A DNA stretch of 64,000 nt. Source: Desulfosediminicola flagellatus (GTDB taxonomy: Bacteria > Desulfobacterota > Desulfobulbia > Desulfobulbales > Desulfocapsaceae). Under the pieces are notes generated by a model. It was not told where the DNA came from, did not search any database, and saw only the letters and a program-made list of their open reading frames with translations. The DNA lies in NCBI RefSeq assembly GCF_005116655.2, contig NZ_CP050698.1:6280501-6344500 (forward strand). The letters run 5' to 3'. Made by a program: the position numbers and the translations under genes. The stretch's first letter is position 1. Each line of letters opens with the position of its first letter. Below, one piece after another: positions 25,840 to 34,421 of the stretch.

Positions 25840-26777
25840 TTCCCCAACTCTCCCTTTATCCTGCTTTCGTGATGTTAAACTGCATGTGTTAATAACTGTT
25901 TTAGAAGTAAGGTACATTGTTTAATATGTTTCAATTATTAAGTAAATAGGGGGGTGGTGTGAATTTTTACGAAGTTTCCGAGAGGCAGGGCATCAGAAAA
26001 TGAAGATCTTGTAAGTTAAGGTGCAATCATGAGATCTAGAACCATTTGTCTTGAGAAAGGCAAATTTTTGGTTGTCACTTCTACTTTGAACATCAGTAGA
26101 TTGAGATTGCTGAACCAAGCCTCCCATAACGGCTATAGTCTCAGCAGTGAAGGAGTCTACTTGAATTTCGTTGAAGAAGTACAGTAAGCGCAACAGACTT
26201 GAGCCTGATCATCAGAGGTAATGGATTGATCAAACTTGAGTTGGCTTCGGTGGTGTTGATCTTTAATCGAATTTTCTCCGGTCGCCCTCCGGTACTTTGG
26301 TTCATGGAGAATTGCTTCGACATTTCACTTTAGGTTAAAAAAAAAGGGGTTACCCATAAAAAGGCCCTGTCAAGGAATGGTATCCTCCATGAAGGAAAAA
26401 ACAGCATTTTCCTTCGTAAGGTACATAGTCGCCATGGAACTCCAGCCTTACAGAATACCCGTTCTTTATTGCACCCATAATTTCAACTTTACGTGTCGGT
26501 AACATCTTCACCGCACCAGTCACCCATCAGGATCAAGGCTAAGGGAGAGATTAGGATTGTGGATCGAAGAGATCCTCGAAAAAATCTCGTAATGGAATAA
26601 CTCTAACCTGGTATCCACCCCCCTGTCCGCTGTTGCGGACCCAGAAAATTATTGGTGACATACTTGTCCAAATGTTTGTACAAGTCTCATGATACGGTGT
26701 GGTAAAGGGGCCAGGGACCGACTGGAAGTGCAGCTTCTTGGGGTATCGTGGATTGCTTTTTTGCCCAGATGATTGGC
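25840..26777. other. 938 base gene-poor region
   Basis: No convincing gene. A 51 codon minus-strand frame (26350-26505; ends 'LTGPFYG') is followed by a T-rich stretch on its own strand, but it has only a poor ribosome site and no known relatives by eye. Short minus-strand frames at 25993-26323 look like chance or decayed coding DNA. A small hairpin (TCCGC TGTT GCGGA) is at about 26627-26640. Confidence 0.4.
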
Positions 26778-27380
26778 TTACCCCAGGTGTAGGAAATTTT
26801 GTATACCGGTAAAAATAATCTGGGCTGCAATAGCTGAGACAAAGAGACCAGTTATCTTAGGCAGAATAATAAGGCCTTGTGCACCGATCAAGCGCTTCAC
26901 GCTGGAGGAAAGGTAAAGAATGATTCCGACACTCAACACCGCCAGAAGAATTGCTAGTCCTATAATTACCTTTTCACTTATCGTCCCTGCTTCGGCACCT
27001 GTAACGAGCAACATCCCGATAACGCCTGGGCCTACAGTCATGGGTATTGCCAGTGGTACTATGGCAATATCCCGGCTGTTATTCTGGCTTTTGGTGTCAG
27101 CCTTTTCTGATATCATGGAAATAGCTGAAAGAAAGAGAATTGTGCCTGCACCTATCCGAAATGCATCAAGGGTTATGCCAAAGAGTTCGAAGATGTATTT
27201 GCCAAAGAGAAAGAAAATAAAGCAGCTGATCAGGACGCCAACGGTAACTTTAACTGCGGTCTGTTTCTTTTCTGTATCGTCGAAATCTTTGGTCAGTGAG
27301 ATAAAGGCAGACAACACAAAAAATGGCGTGAGAATAAAGAAGGTCTTTAAGTAGAAATTAATAAATGTTTGTACTATCAA
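26778..27380 (-). CDS. marC: MarC-family integral membrane protein
   Basis: A 200 aa protein with six predicted membrane helices, the usual MarC (UPF0056) length. Typical motifs: 'FRIGAGTILFLSAISMI' near residues 75-91 and 'IVPLAIPMTVGPGVIG' near 107-122, each repeated half carrying the Pro/Gly-rich signature. Family knowledge: members have a NhaA-like or transporter-like fold, but the substrate is not known, and the old link to multiple antibiotic resistance was withdrawn. It is transcribed alone toward the left. A 14 bp perfect palindrome lies about 75 bases upstream. Confidence 0.88.
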   Translation of the reverse strand: MIVQTFINFYLKTFFILTPFFVLSAFISLTKDFDDTEKKQTAVKVTVGVLISCFIFFLFGKYIFELFGITLDAFRIGAGTILFLSAISMISEKADTKSQNNSRDIAIVPLAIPMTVGPGVIGMLLVTGAEAGTISEKVIIGLAILLAVLSVGIILYLSSSVKRLIGAQGLIILPKITGLFVSAIAAQIIFTGIQNFLHLG

Positions 27381-27874
27381 TGTACCACCTTAAGGAATAC
27401 AGTTTTAAAGTCACCGCGGGTATTTTTTTCAGGATTTACCACGAGGCTGCCCATAGAACAATTGTTCTTACAGGAAGTAATTACAATTGAGAAGGTTAAA
27501 AAAATGTTCATGGGATAAATCGGTATGGGGTCGGACCGAGCCGACACTCTCTAAATTAGATCTTAATTTCCAAATCAAAAGTGTTTTCAAGGCTTAGAGG
27601 GGCCTTTTGGGAAAGCGTTAAGCTTATACAAAACAATCTTCTTGGCTTGCTGCTAGTCGATTGGCTCTGGTTAACGTGTATATTTCGTTGAAGATTCATG
27701 CTTTCTTGAAAAGGGTGTTATAATAAGATTGCGGCCCTCTCAAGATCAGGGGGGCAAAAAACAGTTTTACAGAGGCTGGTTGAAATATCTGTGCCCCTGA
27801 TAGGTTCATGGACTCGATTGTTCTGGGGAGAATATTTGGGGATGAAGTCTAATGAGTTTTCTGCTCAGAGCAAC
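27381..27874. other. Intergenic region with palindrome
   Basis: 494 bases. It contains AGAACAATTGTTCT, a perfect 14 bp palindrome at 27455-27468, upstream of marC and a candidate operator. A GC-rich word GGGGTCGGACC near 27525 resembles REP-type sequence, but no second copy was seen. No gene found. Confidence 0.45.
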
Positions 27875-28651
27875 TCACTCATTCATCTCGATCAAATATT
27901 TCCAGTAGCGCTGGGGCAGAAACTGGCGCTGGAGATTGAGATTTTCCCGGTCCCGGTTGGCAATTGCCGTGTGGAAAGTCTTCCAGAGGTCTTGGTAATA
28001 GCGTTCTTCACTGGTCATTCGAGAGTCGGGGATTTCGCCATGCTCTTGTATGTGTTTGGTGAAATCCTCATCAATATCGATTGTACGCAGGCACGATCTG
28101 TCCCAGAACAGTGCATGATTTCGTCGAAGATCATGCAAAATCCACTGCTGATTCTTTAGCCGCGTTTTGAAATGCTGAGCACAATATCCGATGATGTTAC
28201 AATCTGGTTCAAAGGGTGCGTATTGTAGGCCGTCTTCAAATATTCTAAAGCGGATAAGCCCTGTGAATCTATGCGCTTCAAATGCGACCTTCCGTGATAA
28301 CGTATCAAGATGTCGTATGGAGTCATGCGTATACATTTTAGTGGCTCGTGCCCCGCGCGAAAGGCACTCTTTTACCATCCAGTAGAGGTGTGTTCCCACC
28401 TCAGGATCTTCACTTAAATAGCCATTGAATGCAAAGCGGGATGCGTCGTCATTGAGATTCCGCAGATAGTTAAAAAGCCGAAGAGCCTGGTCTTTATCTG
28501 CTTTAAGTCGGATTTGTGTATCAAAGAGATCTGGCGTGAAGCTGTTTTCTGCAAAAATTCCTCTCACCTGCTGGTTTGACTTTACGGCAATGGCTACGGC
28601 GTGAAGCATTCCTTCAAAAGATCCATCATGGAGATATATGTACTGATTCAT
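27875..28651 (-). CDS. TIGR03915-type partner of DNA repair radical SAM protein
   Basis: 258 aa from ATG at 28651. Starts 'MNQYIYLHDGSFEGMLHAVA', the typical opening of the TIGR03915 (DUF4130) family, and contains 'YAPFEPDCNIIGYCAQHF' and 'ILHDLRRNHALFWD' in the C-terminal half. Family knowledge: it always occurs next to the TIGR03916 radical SAM protein and resembles part of uracil-DNA glycosylase-type or repair proteins; function is only predicted. Here the start lies one base after the stop of the radical SAM gene, so the two are co-translated. The length is near the family norm. The overlapping upstream frame to 28732 is an extension into the neighbouring gene and was dropped. Confidence 0.85.
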   Translation of the reverse strand: MNQYIYLHDGSFEGMLHAVAIAVKSNQQVRGIFAENSFTPDLFDTQIRLKADKDQALRLFNYLRNLNDDASRFAFNGYLSEDPEVGTHLYWMVKECLSRGARATKMYTHDSIRHLDTLSRKVAFEAHRFTGLIRFRIFEDGLQYAPFEPDCNIIGYCAQHFKTRLKNQQWILHDLRRNHALFWDRSCLRTIDIDEDFTKHIQEHGEIPDSRMTSEERYYQDLWKTFHTAIANRDRENLNLQRQFLPQRYWKYLIEMNE

Positions 28652-28652
28652 A

Positions 28653-29909
28653 TCAGAAAAGCCTGAGTTGACGACTGTGCTGAAGGAGCTTTTTGGTGCT
28701 CGGCTGCTCTGCCTTACACATAGCTGCAACAAGGTGATGGTGAGGAATCCCTGAACCAGCTATGCATCGACCGTTGATGGATATGAAATATTTTGCGCGT
28801 TTGAGGACCATGCCGATTTTTTTAAGATCCTGTTCGCGTATAGCAGTAACTCTACGAGTATTAATGATACGCTGGGCAGAGGTGACACCGACACCGGGAA
28901 TTCGCAGTAGCTCCTCATAGCTTGCCCGATTGATATCTAACGGGAATAAATCAAAATTGCGTAATGCCCAGGCCGCTTTGGGATCAATCCGTTCATCAAG
29001 ATGAGGAAACGCGAGGGAGAGTATCTCGTCAGCTTGAAAGCGATAAAACCTGAGCAGCCAGTCAGCCTGATACAAACGATGTTCGCGGATTAGTGGTGGT
29101 GCAGTGTTGAGTGCCGGGAGTTGCGGTGTCTCGTTTACTGCAATATAGGCGGAGTAGTAGACGCGTTTTAAGCGGATTTTGGAATAGAGATTTTCTGTGA
29201 GTGTAAGGATGCGAAAATCGCTCTCTGCAGAAGCCCCGACAATCATCTGGGTGGTTTGCCCGGCGGGGCAGAAGCTGGGAGCGTTTCTGCTTTTTTTACG
29301 TTCACGCTGAAATCCGCTATGGTCTTCACCTATCTGTTGCATGGGAGCAATTATGCTTTTCTTCGTTTTTTGCGGAGCAAGCAGTTTGAGTGAATCTTCA
29401 GATGGCAATTCGATATTTACACTGAGGCGGTCAGCCAGAAAACCGGCTTGTCGCACTAATTCCTGGGATGAGCCTGGAATAACTTTGAGGTGAATATACC
29501 CGTTAAATCTATGTTTTTGGCGTAATAACCTGCATACTTCCACCATGCTGCCCATTGTTGTTTCAGGAGAGGCAAAAACTGCCGAGCTGAGAAAAAGACC
29601 CTCAATATAATTACGCAGGTAAAAGTTGATGGTGAGATCAGCAATTTCCTCGGGAGTGAATGTTGCCCGCTCAAGATTATTTGAGCGACGGCTCAGGCAG
29701 TAACTGCAATCGTAGACACATTCATTACTCATCAGGATTTTAAGCAAAGAAACACATCTGCCGTCCGCAGACCAGCTATGACAGATCCCGCTATTTGCAG
29801 CGTTGCCTATACCTTTGTTGTCTGCTTTACGAGTGCTGCCACTTGAAGAGCATGATGCATCGTATTTCGCAGCATCTGCGAGAATCTTAAGTTTATCAGA
29901 GGTATTCAT
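28653..29909 (-). CDS. Putative DNA modification/repair radical SAM protein (TIGR03916)
   Basis: A 418 aa protein. The radical SAM cluster motif is C64-x3-C68-x2-C71 in 'CVYDCSYC', followed by 'SRRSNN'. The middle has 'VIPGSSQELV' and 'GQTTQMIVGASAESD'. A helix-hairpin-helix near residues 345-365 ('LLRIPGVGVTSAQRI') suggests DNA contact. Family knowledge: TIGR03916, paired with TIGR03915; believed to repair or modify DNA with a radical mechanism, but no activity has been shown. It is the first gene of a two-gene operon transcribed leftward, away from the moxR region. Confidence 0.9.
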   Translation of the reverse strand: MNTSDKLKILADAAKYDASCSSSGSTRKADNKGIGNAANSGICHSWSADGRCVSLLKILMSNECVYDCSYCLSRRSNNLERATFTPEEIADLTINFYLRNYIEGLFLSSAVFASPETTMGSMVEVCRLLRQKHRFNGYIHLKVIPGSSQELVRQAGFLADRLSVNIELPSEDSLKLLAPQKTKKSIIAPMQQIGEDHSGFQRERKKSRNAPSFCPAGQTTQMIVGASAESDFRILTLTENLYSKIRLKRVYYSAYIAVNETPQLPALNTAPPLIREHRLYQADWLLRFYRFQADEILSLAFPHLDERIDPKAAWALRNFDLFPLDINRASYEELLRIPGVGVTSAQRIINTRRVTAIREQDLKKIGMVLKRAKYFISINGRCIAGSGIPHHHLVAAMCKAEQPSTKKLLQHSRQLRLF

Positions 29910-30320
29910 TTGCCCTTGTGTACATCGTTTTTCAAATGAGTTGAAGCAGTAAGTTATATAGTATCAACCCCAAATATATTGGCTATCAAGAAATTGATTA
30001 TGACATGAGAGGGTTATCACAGAGTGAGTACCCAACATTTTTTTATTCATTCTTCTCCTTTTAATATAACACGAAAATCTCATGTGTTGATATGGCTGAG
30101 CGGTGAGGAGGGTGTCCGGAAATGCCAGTGGTAATTCAATTTTTTCTGACCTCTGTTTTGCAAACAATATGTTGAACAGGATAGGTCTGGCATGTCTCTT
30201 TATCGCGATAATATCATTTGATAATTTGCAGACTGATAAGACGACAATACCTGTTGTCGGTAGAGGTTGTGTCCGTTAAATAAAAACGTATATCGCATAG
30301 TTGCAGACAAGGGAGTTTTG
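29910..30320. promoter_or_regulatory. Divergent promoter region
   Basis: 411 bases between the leftward radical SAM operon and the rightward moxR operon, so it must hold promoters for both. A loose dyad (AACACGAAAATCTCATGTGTT, about 30069-30089, arms only partly matching) is seen. No gene recognised. Confidence 0.4.
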
Positions 30321-31264
30321 ATGAATTTCGATTTATGTACACGTATCATGGACAACATGTCGAGAGTGATTGTCGGTAAACGTGATGTTTGGAGTTATTG
30401 CTGGTTGGTCTGCTTGCTGAAGGTCACGTCCTGCTGGAAGATGTTCCGGGGCTTGGTAAAACATTGATGGCCAAGGCCCTTGCCAAAAGTATAGGTGGAA
30501 CATTCAAGCGCGTGCAGTTCACCCCCGATCTGCTCCCTGCAGATATCACCGATTTTAATATTTATAACCAGCAGACCTGTCAGTTTTCTTTACAGTCCGG
30601 CCCGGTAATGTCGCATGTGTTGCTGGCAGATGAGATCAATCGAACTATCCCACGCACCTAGTCCAGCCTGCTTGAAGCGATGGAAGAGCGTCAGGTAACC
30701 ATTGACAGTCAGACGTTGCCGCTGCCTCAACCATTTTTTGTTATGGCGACCCAGAATCCGATTGAACAGGAAGGTACTTTCCCGCTCCCTGAAGCGCAGT
30801 TAGATCGATTCCTGTTGCGTGTGAAGCTGGAATATCCTGATCGAAGCGAAGAGATTATGCTACTCGAACGTTTCAGAAAGCAGGATGCATTTGTAGAGTT
30901 GCAAACCGTAGCAAGCCCGGAGCAACTTACCGAGTTACAAGAAGCCAGAAAGCAGATCCATGTTTCTCTGCCAATTCAGGAGTATATAACTGATATGGCT
31001 CGTGCTACCCGAAATGATGAAGCCCTTCGTCTTGGCGTCAGTCCACGCGGTTCTTTGGGCCTTATGCGTGCGGGACAAGCTTTGGCAGCCCTCAAGGGTC
31101 GCGACTATGTGCTTCCTGATGATATTAAGCGTTTAGCCATCCCGGTGTTGGCTCACCGGATGACAATTCGTGAAGAAGAGTGGCTACGTGGCAACTCTGC
31201 TGAAAATATTCTACAAACTATTATAGATCAACTCACCGTACCCGCAGTGGAACAGTCGGCATAA
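30321..31264 (+). pseudogene. moxR: MoxR-family AAA+ ATPase with two lesions
   Basis: The assembled protein would be about 315 aa, a normal MoxR length. Walker A 'VPGLGKTLMAKALA' and the Walker B region 'LLADEINR' are intact. Lesion 1: between 30389 and 30390 one base is missing, so the ATG-started frame leaves the MoxR frame after 'VIVGKRDV'. Lesion 2: TAG at 30659-30661 stands where MoxR proteins have Gln ('TxSxLLEAMEE'), a single C-to-T change from CAG. Family knowledge: MoxR acts as a chaperone-like ATPase for VWA/DUF58 partners. The following genes are intact and in phase. Sequencing error is the main alternative. Start ATG has GGGAG upstream. Confidence 0.85.
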
Positions 31265-31270
31265 CTGCAC

Positions 31271-32482
31271 ATGCAGAACTCAAGCATCCCGGAAGACCGG
31301 TTAAGCGCCATATTCACTATCCTGTTTATGCGGTTTATGGTGGGAATTGTTTTTATGGTAGCGCTCCTCAATGAAGAACAGAATTTGATACTGCTGTGCC
31401 TGCTGCTTTTCTCCGTGGTCGGTGTTGCGAAACTGTGGGGGAAATTCAGCCTTCGGGGGATTACCTGTTGCGGTAGCGTAGACCGTAAGCGTCTATTCCC
31501 AGGAGAAAAGCTGACGCTTTCGGTGCGAATCGAAAACATGAAGTTCCTGCCGGTCTGGCTCAGGGTAAATATTGAGGGTGCAACGAATAGCGCTGTCGAT
31601 TTTGCAGCTGAAAAAACAGAGTTCTCTCATGATATTTCACTGCTCTGGCATCAGCGTGTCAGTTTTAAATGGCAGTTGATAGTAAAAAAACGGGGGGTAA
31701 ACAGTCTTGGGCCGTTTCATATTCTAGCGGGTGACCTGCTCGGTTTTTTCCCGGGTCATCGTAACGAACAGGCCCCTGAAGTTATCGTTTATCCGCGGGT
31801 TGTCCCGCTTAAACCGTTGCCACTACCAGGACGTGACCTGTTCGGTGTACCCGGTGCCAGTAGCCCTGTGCATGATCCTGTCTATATCGCCGGTACCAGA
31901 GAATACCAGCTTCTTCAGCCCGCAAGATATATTCACTGGAAAGCCAGTGCCCGCCATAATCAGCTGCAGGAGAAAGTTTTTACCCCTTCATGGAAACAGA
32001 AAATCTTGTTACTCGTTGATGCTCAGGGTTTTGTTGACAACAGAGCGTTTGAAGAATTTGAGAGAACACTTGAAGTTGTCGCCTCACTGGCAGTTTCCAT
32101 GGTTCAAAAAGGTATCAGTGTTGGTCTTATTACCAACGGATGTCTTGATGGGAAGTTGTCTGGATCAGGCGCCGTACCTGTTATGAATCACACGGGAACA
32201 CTGCCTGCAATCCTTGAGACTCTTGCCCGTATCAGGATGGAGATTGCAAATACTCTCCCGGTAGTTTTGCAGAATTCTATCACTATCCCCTGGGGAGTGA
32301 GTGGTGTCCTGTTCTCCCATTCTGCTGATGCCACGAATATGGCTTCATACAACGCGCTTGCTCAGCGCCGTATTCCTACAATCTGTCTTGTTTCTACGGA
32401 TAATGCTGATCAGCAAGCACAAACAACGCTTGAAGGGAAAGTTATCTGCTGCGATGATCTTCGGTTGGAGATGAGACAATGA
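31271..32482 (+). CDS. DUF58 domain protein
   Basis: A 403 aa protein. Two hydrophobic segments near the N-terminus (residues 10-60) anchor it, then a beta-rich part. The DUF58 signature is 'GTREYQLLQPARYIHWKASA' near residue 210, followed by a VWA-like fold ('KILLLVDAQGF' near 248). Family knowledge: DUF58 proteins are encoded next to MoxR and are thought to be VWA-like partners whose assembly MoxR controls, often linked to cell envelope or stress functions. It starts 6 bases after the moxR stop and overlaps the next gene by four bases (ATGA). Confidence 0.88.
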   Translation: MQNSSIPEDRLSAIFTILFMRFMVGIVFMVALLNEEQNLILLCLLLFSVVGVAKLWGKFSLRGITCCGSVDRKRLFPGEKLTLSVRIENMKFLPVWLRVNIEGATNSAVDFAAEKTEFSHDISLLWHQRVSFKWQLIVKKRGVNSLGPFHILAGDLLGFFPGHRNEQAPEVIVYPRVVPLKPLPLPGRDLFGVPGASSPVHDPVYIAGTREYQLLQPARYIHWKASARHNQLQEKVFTPSWKQKILLLVDAQGFVDNRAFEEFERTLEVVASLAVSMVQKGISVGLITNGCLDGKLSGSGAVPVMNHTGTLPAILETLARIRMEIANTLPVVLQNSITIPWGVSGVLFSHSADATNMASYNALAQRRIPTICLVSTDNADQQAQTTLEGKVICCDDLRLEMRQ

Positions 32483-33882
32483 GTACCATTCGTGAGCAAC
32501 TTCTGTTCATGTCGGCTGCCTGTATGTCGCTACTATGGCGATTCGCGCTTACCACGACCATTGCGGCAAGCCTGTTTATCATGCCTGTTCCATTTTTAGC
32601 TGCTGTCTTTTGTCTCTGTATCGGAGCGTTGATCAGTGCATTTACACGTGGTGGAAACTGGCGGATTATTCAGCTACTGCTAGTACATACTCTCGGTTTC
32701 GGGAGTTTCGTAGCAATAATAGTGCATAGCTCTTTTGATGGACCTGGTTATCTGCCGGATCTGACTTGGCTGAAAAATCTGGTCATTTCACCAAAAAATC
32801 CGTTGCAATGGTTTACGCAGGTGTATTTCGTGTTGAGCTCTTTGTGGTTCTGGATATGCGGCTCTTCGCTTATTTCAACACCCCGGAGTTATAGTAATAT
32901 CTGTCAGCGCTTTGATGTAGGAACAGCATGGTTCTTTGCTATGTTCTTATTTCGATTTTTCCTGGATTGGCAGCATGATTTTGTGATCACTGATTCAGGG
33001 TCCGGAGCTTTACTGATACCATTTTTTCTGTTCAGCATGCTTGGGCTTGCCCTGGCGGGAAACCGCAGTCGAGGTCATAAGAAATTTATACCCGGCTATA
33101 AAGGTATCGGCATAATCCTCAGTTTTTCTCTGACAGTGCTAGGGATAGTGGTCGCAGCGCTATCTCTCTTCCAACCGGCCCTGCGACAAGGAGCAGAGAC
33201 TGGATACAGCGCACTAAAAGCAGTGGCGGAGCCCCTTGTGCCATACTTCATTAAAATCATCCTCTTTCTTTTTGCCCCTCGTAAGACCTATCAGGCCTCA
33301 CAGGTAACACAGCAAAATGATAAAGCCGCAGCAATAGCCTTGCCGCAGGAGAGCTGGCTCAGTGATTCTGCACAGGAGATTTTGTCGTATATTTTTATTG
33401 GCATGCAGGCGCTGATTCTTATTGTTGCTGTACTCTTTCTGGGTTGGTTGGTCAGCTGTTGGTTCCTCTCCAGATCACCTGTAATACGTGCGGATGATGA
33501 CAGGCGACAATTTCAACTCTCTTTCCGTTTAGTTATCATTCAAGTAATAGGTTTTTTAAAGCAGGTTCTCAGGCGCATCTTCCCTAAAAGAAATCCTGCT
33601 GCTGATGAACTCTATTCTTATCTGCTTGGCTGGGGGCAATACAGTGGCGTGCAGCAACGTATCGGAGAAACACCAATTGAATATGGCTGCCGCCTGCAAT
33701 CCCATTTTCCGGAGTTAAGCGATGAGGTACAGCATTTAATCGATACATTCATTATGCAGGTTTATGGCGAAAACCATATCCCAGCTTCTGCCTTGGTTCA
33801 GGAACAAATTGCATGGAAACGCATGCGTCACCCTCGCTATTGGAAGATGCGGCTGAAAATGGTGATGTTTGGGTATGTGTGA
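32479..33882 (+). CDS. DUF4129/transglutaminase-locus membrane protein
   Basis: A 467 aa membrane protein. About six to seven hydrophobic helices lie in residues 15-240 and another near 300-330. The C-terminal soluble part has 'GETPIEYGCRLQSHFPELSD' near residue 395, a DUF4129-like motif (TPxEY). It overlaps the DUF58 gene (ATGA, 32479-32482), which fixes its place as third gene of the moxR operon. Family knowledge: such proteins often carry a transglutaminase domain; here none is evident between the helices and the tail. Function unknown. Confidence 0.75.
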   Translation: MSTIREQLLFMSAACMSLLWRFALTTTIAASLFIMPVPFLAAVFCLCIGALISAFTRGGNWRIIQLLLVHTLGFGSFVAIIVHSSFDGPGYLPDLTWLKNLVISPKNPLQWFTQVYFVLSSLWFWICGSSLISTPRSYSNICQRFDVGTAWFFAMFLFRFFLDWQHDFVITDSGSGALLIPFFLFSMLGLALAGNRSRGHKKFIPGYKGIGIILSFSLTVLGIVVAALSLFQPALRQGAETGYSALKAVAEPLVPYFIKIILFLFAPRKTYQASQVTQQNDKAAAIALPQESWLSDSAQEILSYIFIGMQALILIVAVLFLGWLVSCWFLSRSPVIRADDDRRQFQLSFRLVIIQVIGFLKQVLRRIFPKRNPAADELYSYLLGWGQYSGVQQRIGETPIEYGCRLQSHFPELSDEVQHLIDTFIMQVYGENHIPASALVQEQIAWKRMRHPRYWKMRLKMVMFGYV

Positions 33883-34421
33883 TGTCTATGCATGTTTCCC
33901 CAAAAGACTACAAATAGAAATCCGGACCCGGACTATGGAGTTATCTTTTAAGTGTAAGCTGATTGAAGATATTATGTGCTTTAAAATAGTTCAATTTCAA
34001 TATTTGTATATTCTCTAGTGTACAAACCATACGAGTCTGCTTTGACTGTGTTATACAAATTGCTCCTTTACTTCATTTTATTTAATTTTTTTTGATTATT
34101 TACAAATGTATATTCTATAGGCAGAGCAGTGTAGGATATTCTGCTTACATCTTTTGATGTGAAAACGTAATTTCCGTATAAGTTCTTGTAATTAAATTTA
34201 AAAGACATGTTATTCTCGGTTCGTCATGGATGCCCTGGTTGTGGAAAAAAAATTGTTATCATTATTTCGGCTTAACCACGCATGAAATAAGTGAAATTAT
34301 CGTGCTTTAATAGGTAGATATACCCATTGACCTATCTTCGCTATTTCGTTAGAAGACACATTTTACGTTTAATATTGCTTATTGGATTGTTTTGCTTTCA
34401 AAGTCATCCGGGGGGATGGGT
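33883..34421. promoter_or_regulatory. Long AT-rich leader before secreted dockerin protein
   Basis: 539 bases with no gene. A dyad ATAGGT (34310-34315) and ACCTAT (34330-34335) separated by 14 bases lies about 90 bases before the start of the next gene and could be an operator. No riboswitch class was recognised. Confidence 0.4.

Noticed and set aside
25993..26323. Two short minus-strand ORFs as a transposase remnant
   Set aside because: No catalytic motif or terminal repeat could be identified.
26350..26505. 51 codon minus-strand ORF
   Set aside because: It has a poor ribosome site and no recognisable family; kept only as a remark in the region entry.
27515..27540. GGGGTCGGACC word as a REP element with a tyrosine transposase partner
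   Set aside because: Only one copy was seen and no such transposase gene is in the window.
30659..30661. In-frame TAG in moxR as a pyrrolysine codon
   Set aside because: The position is normally Gln, one C-to-T change explains it, and a frameshift in the same gene points to decay or error instead.
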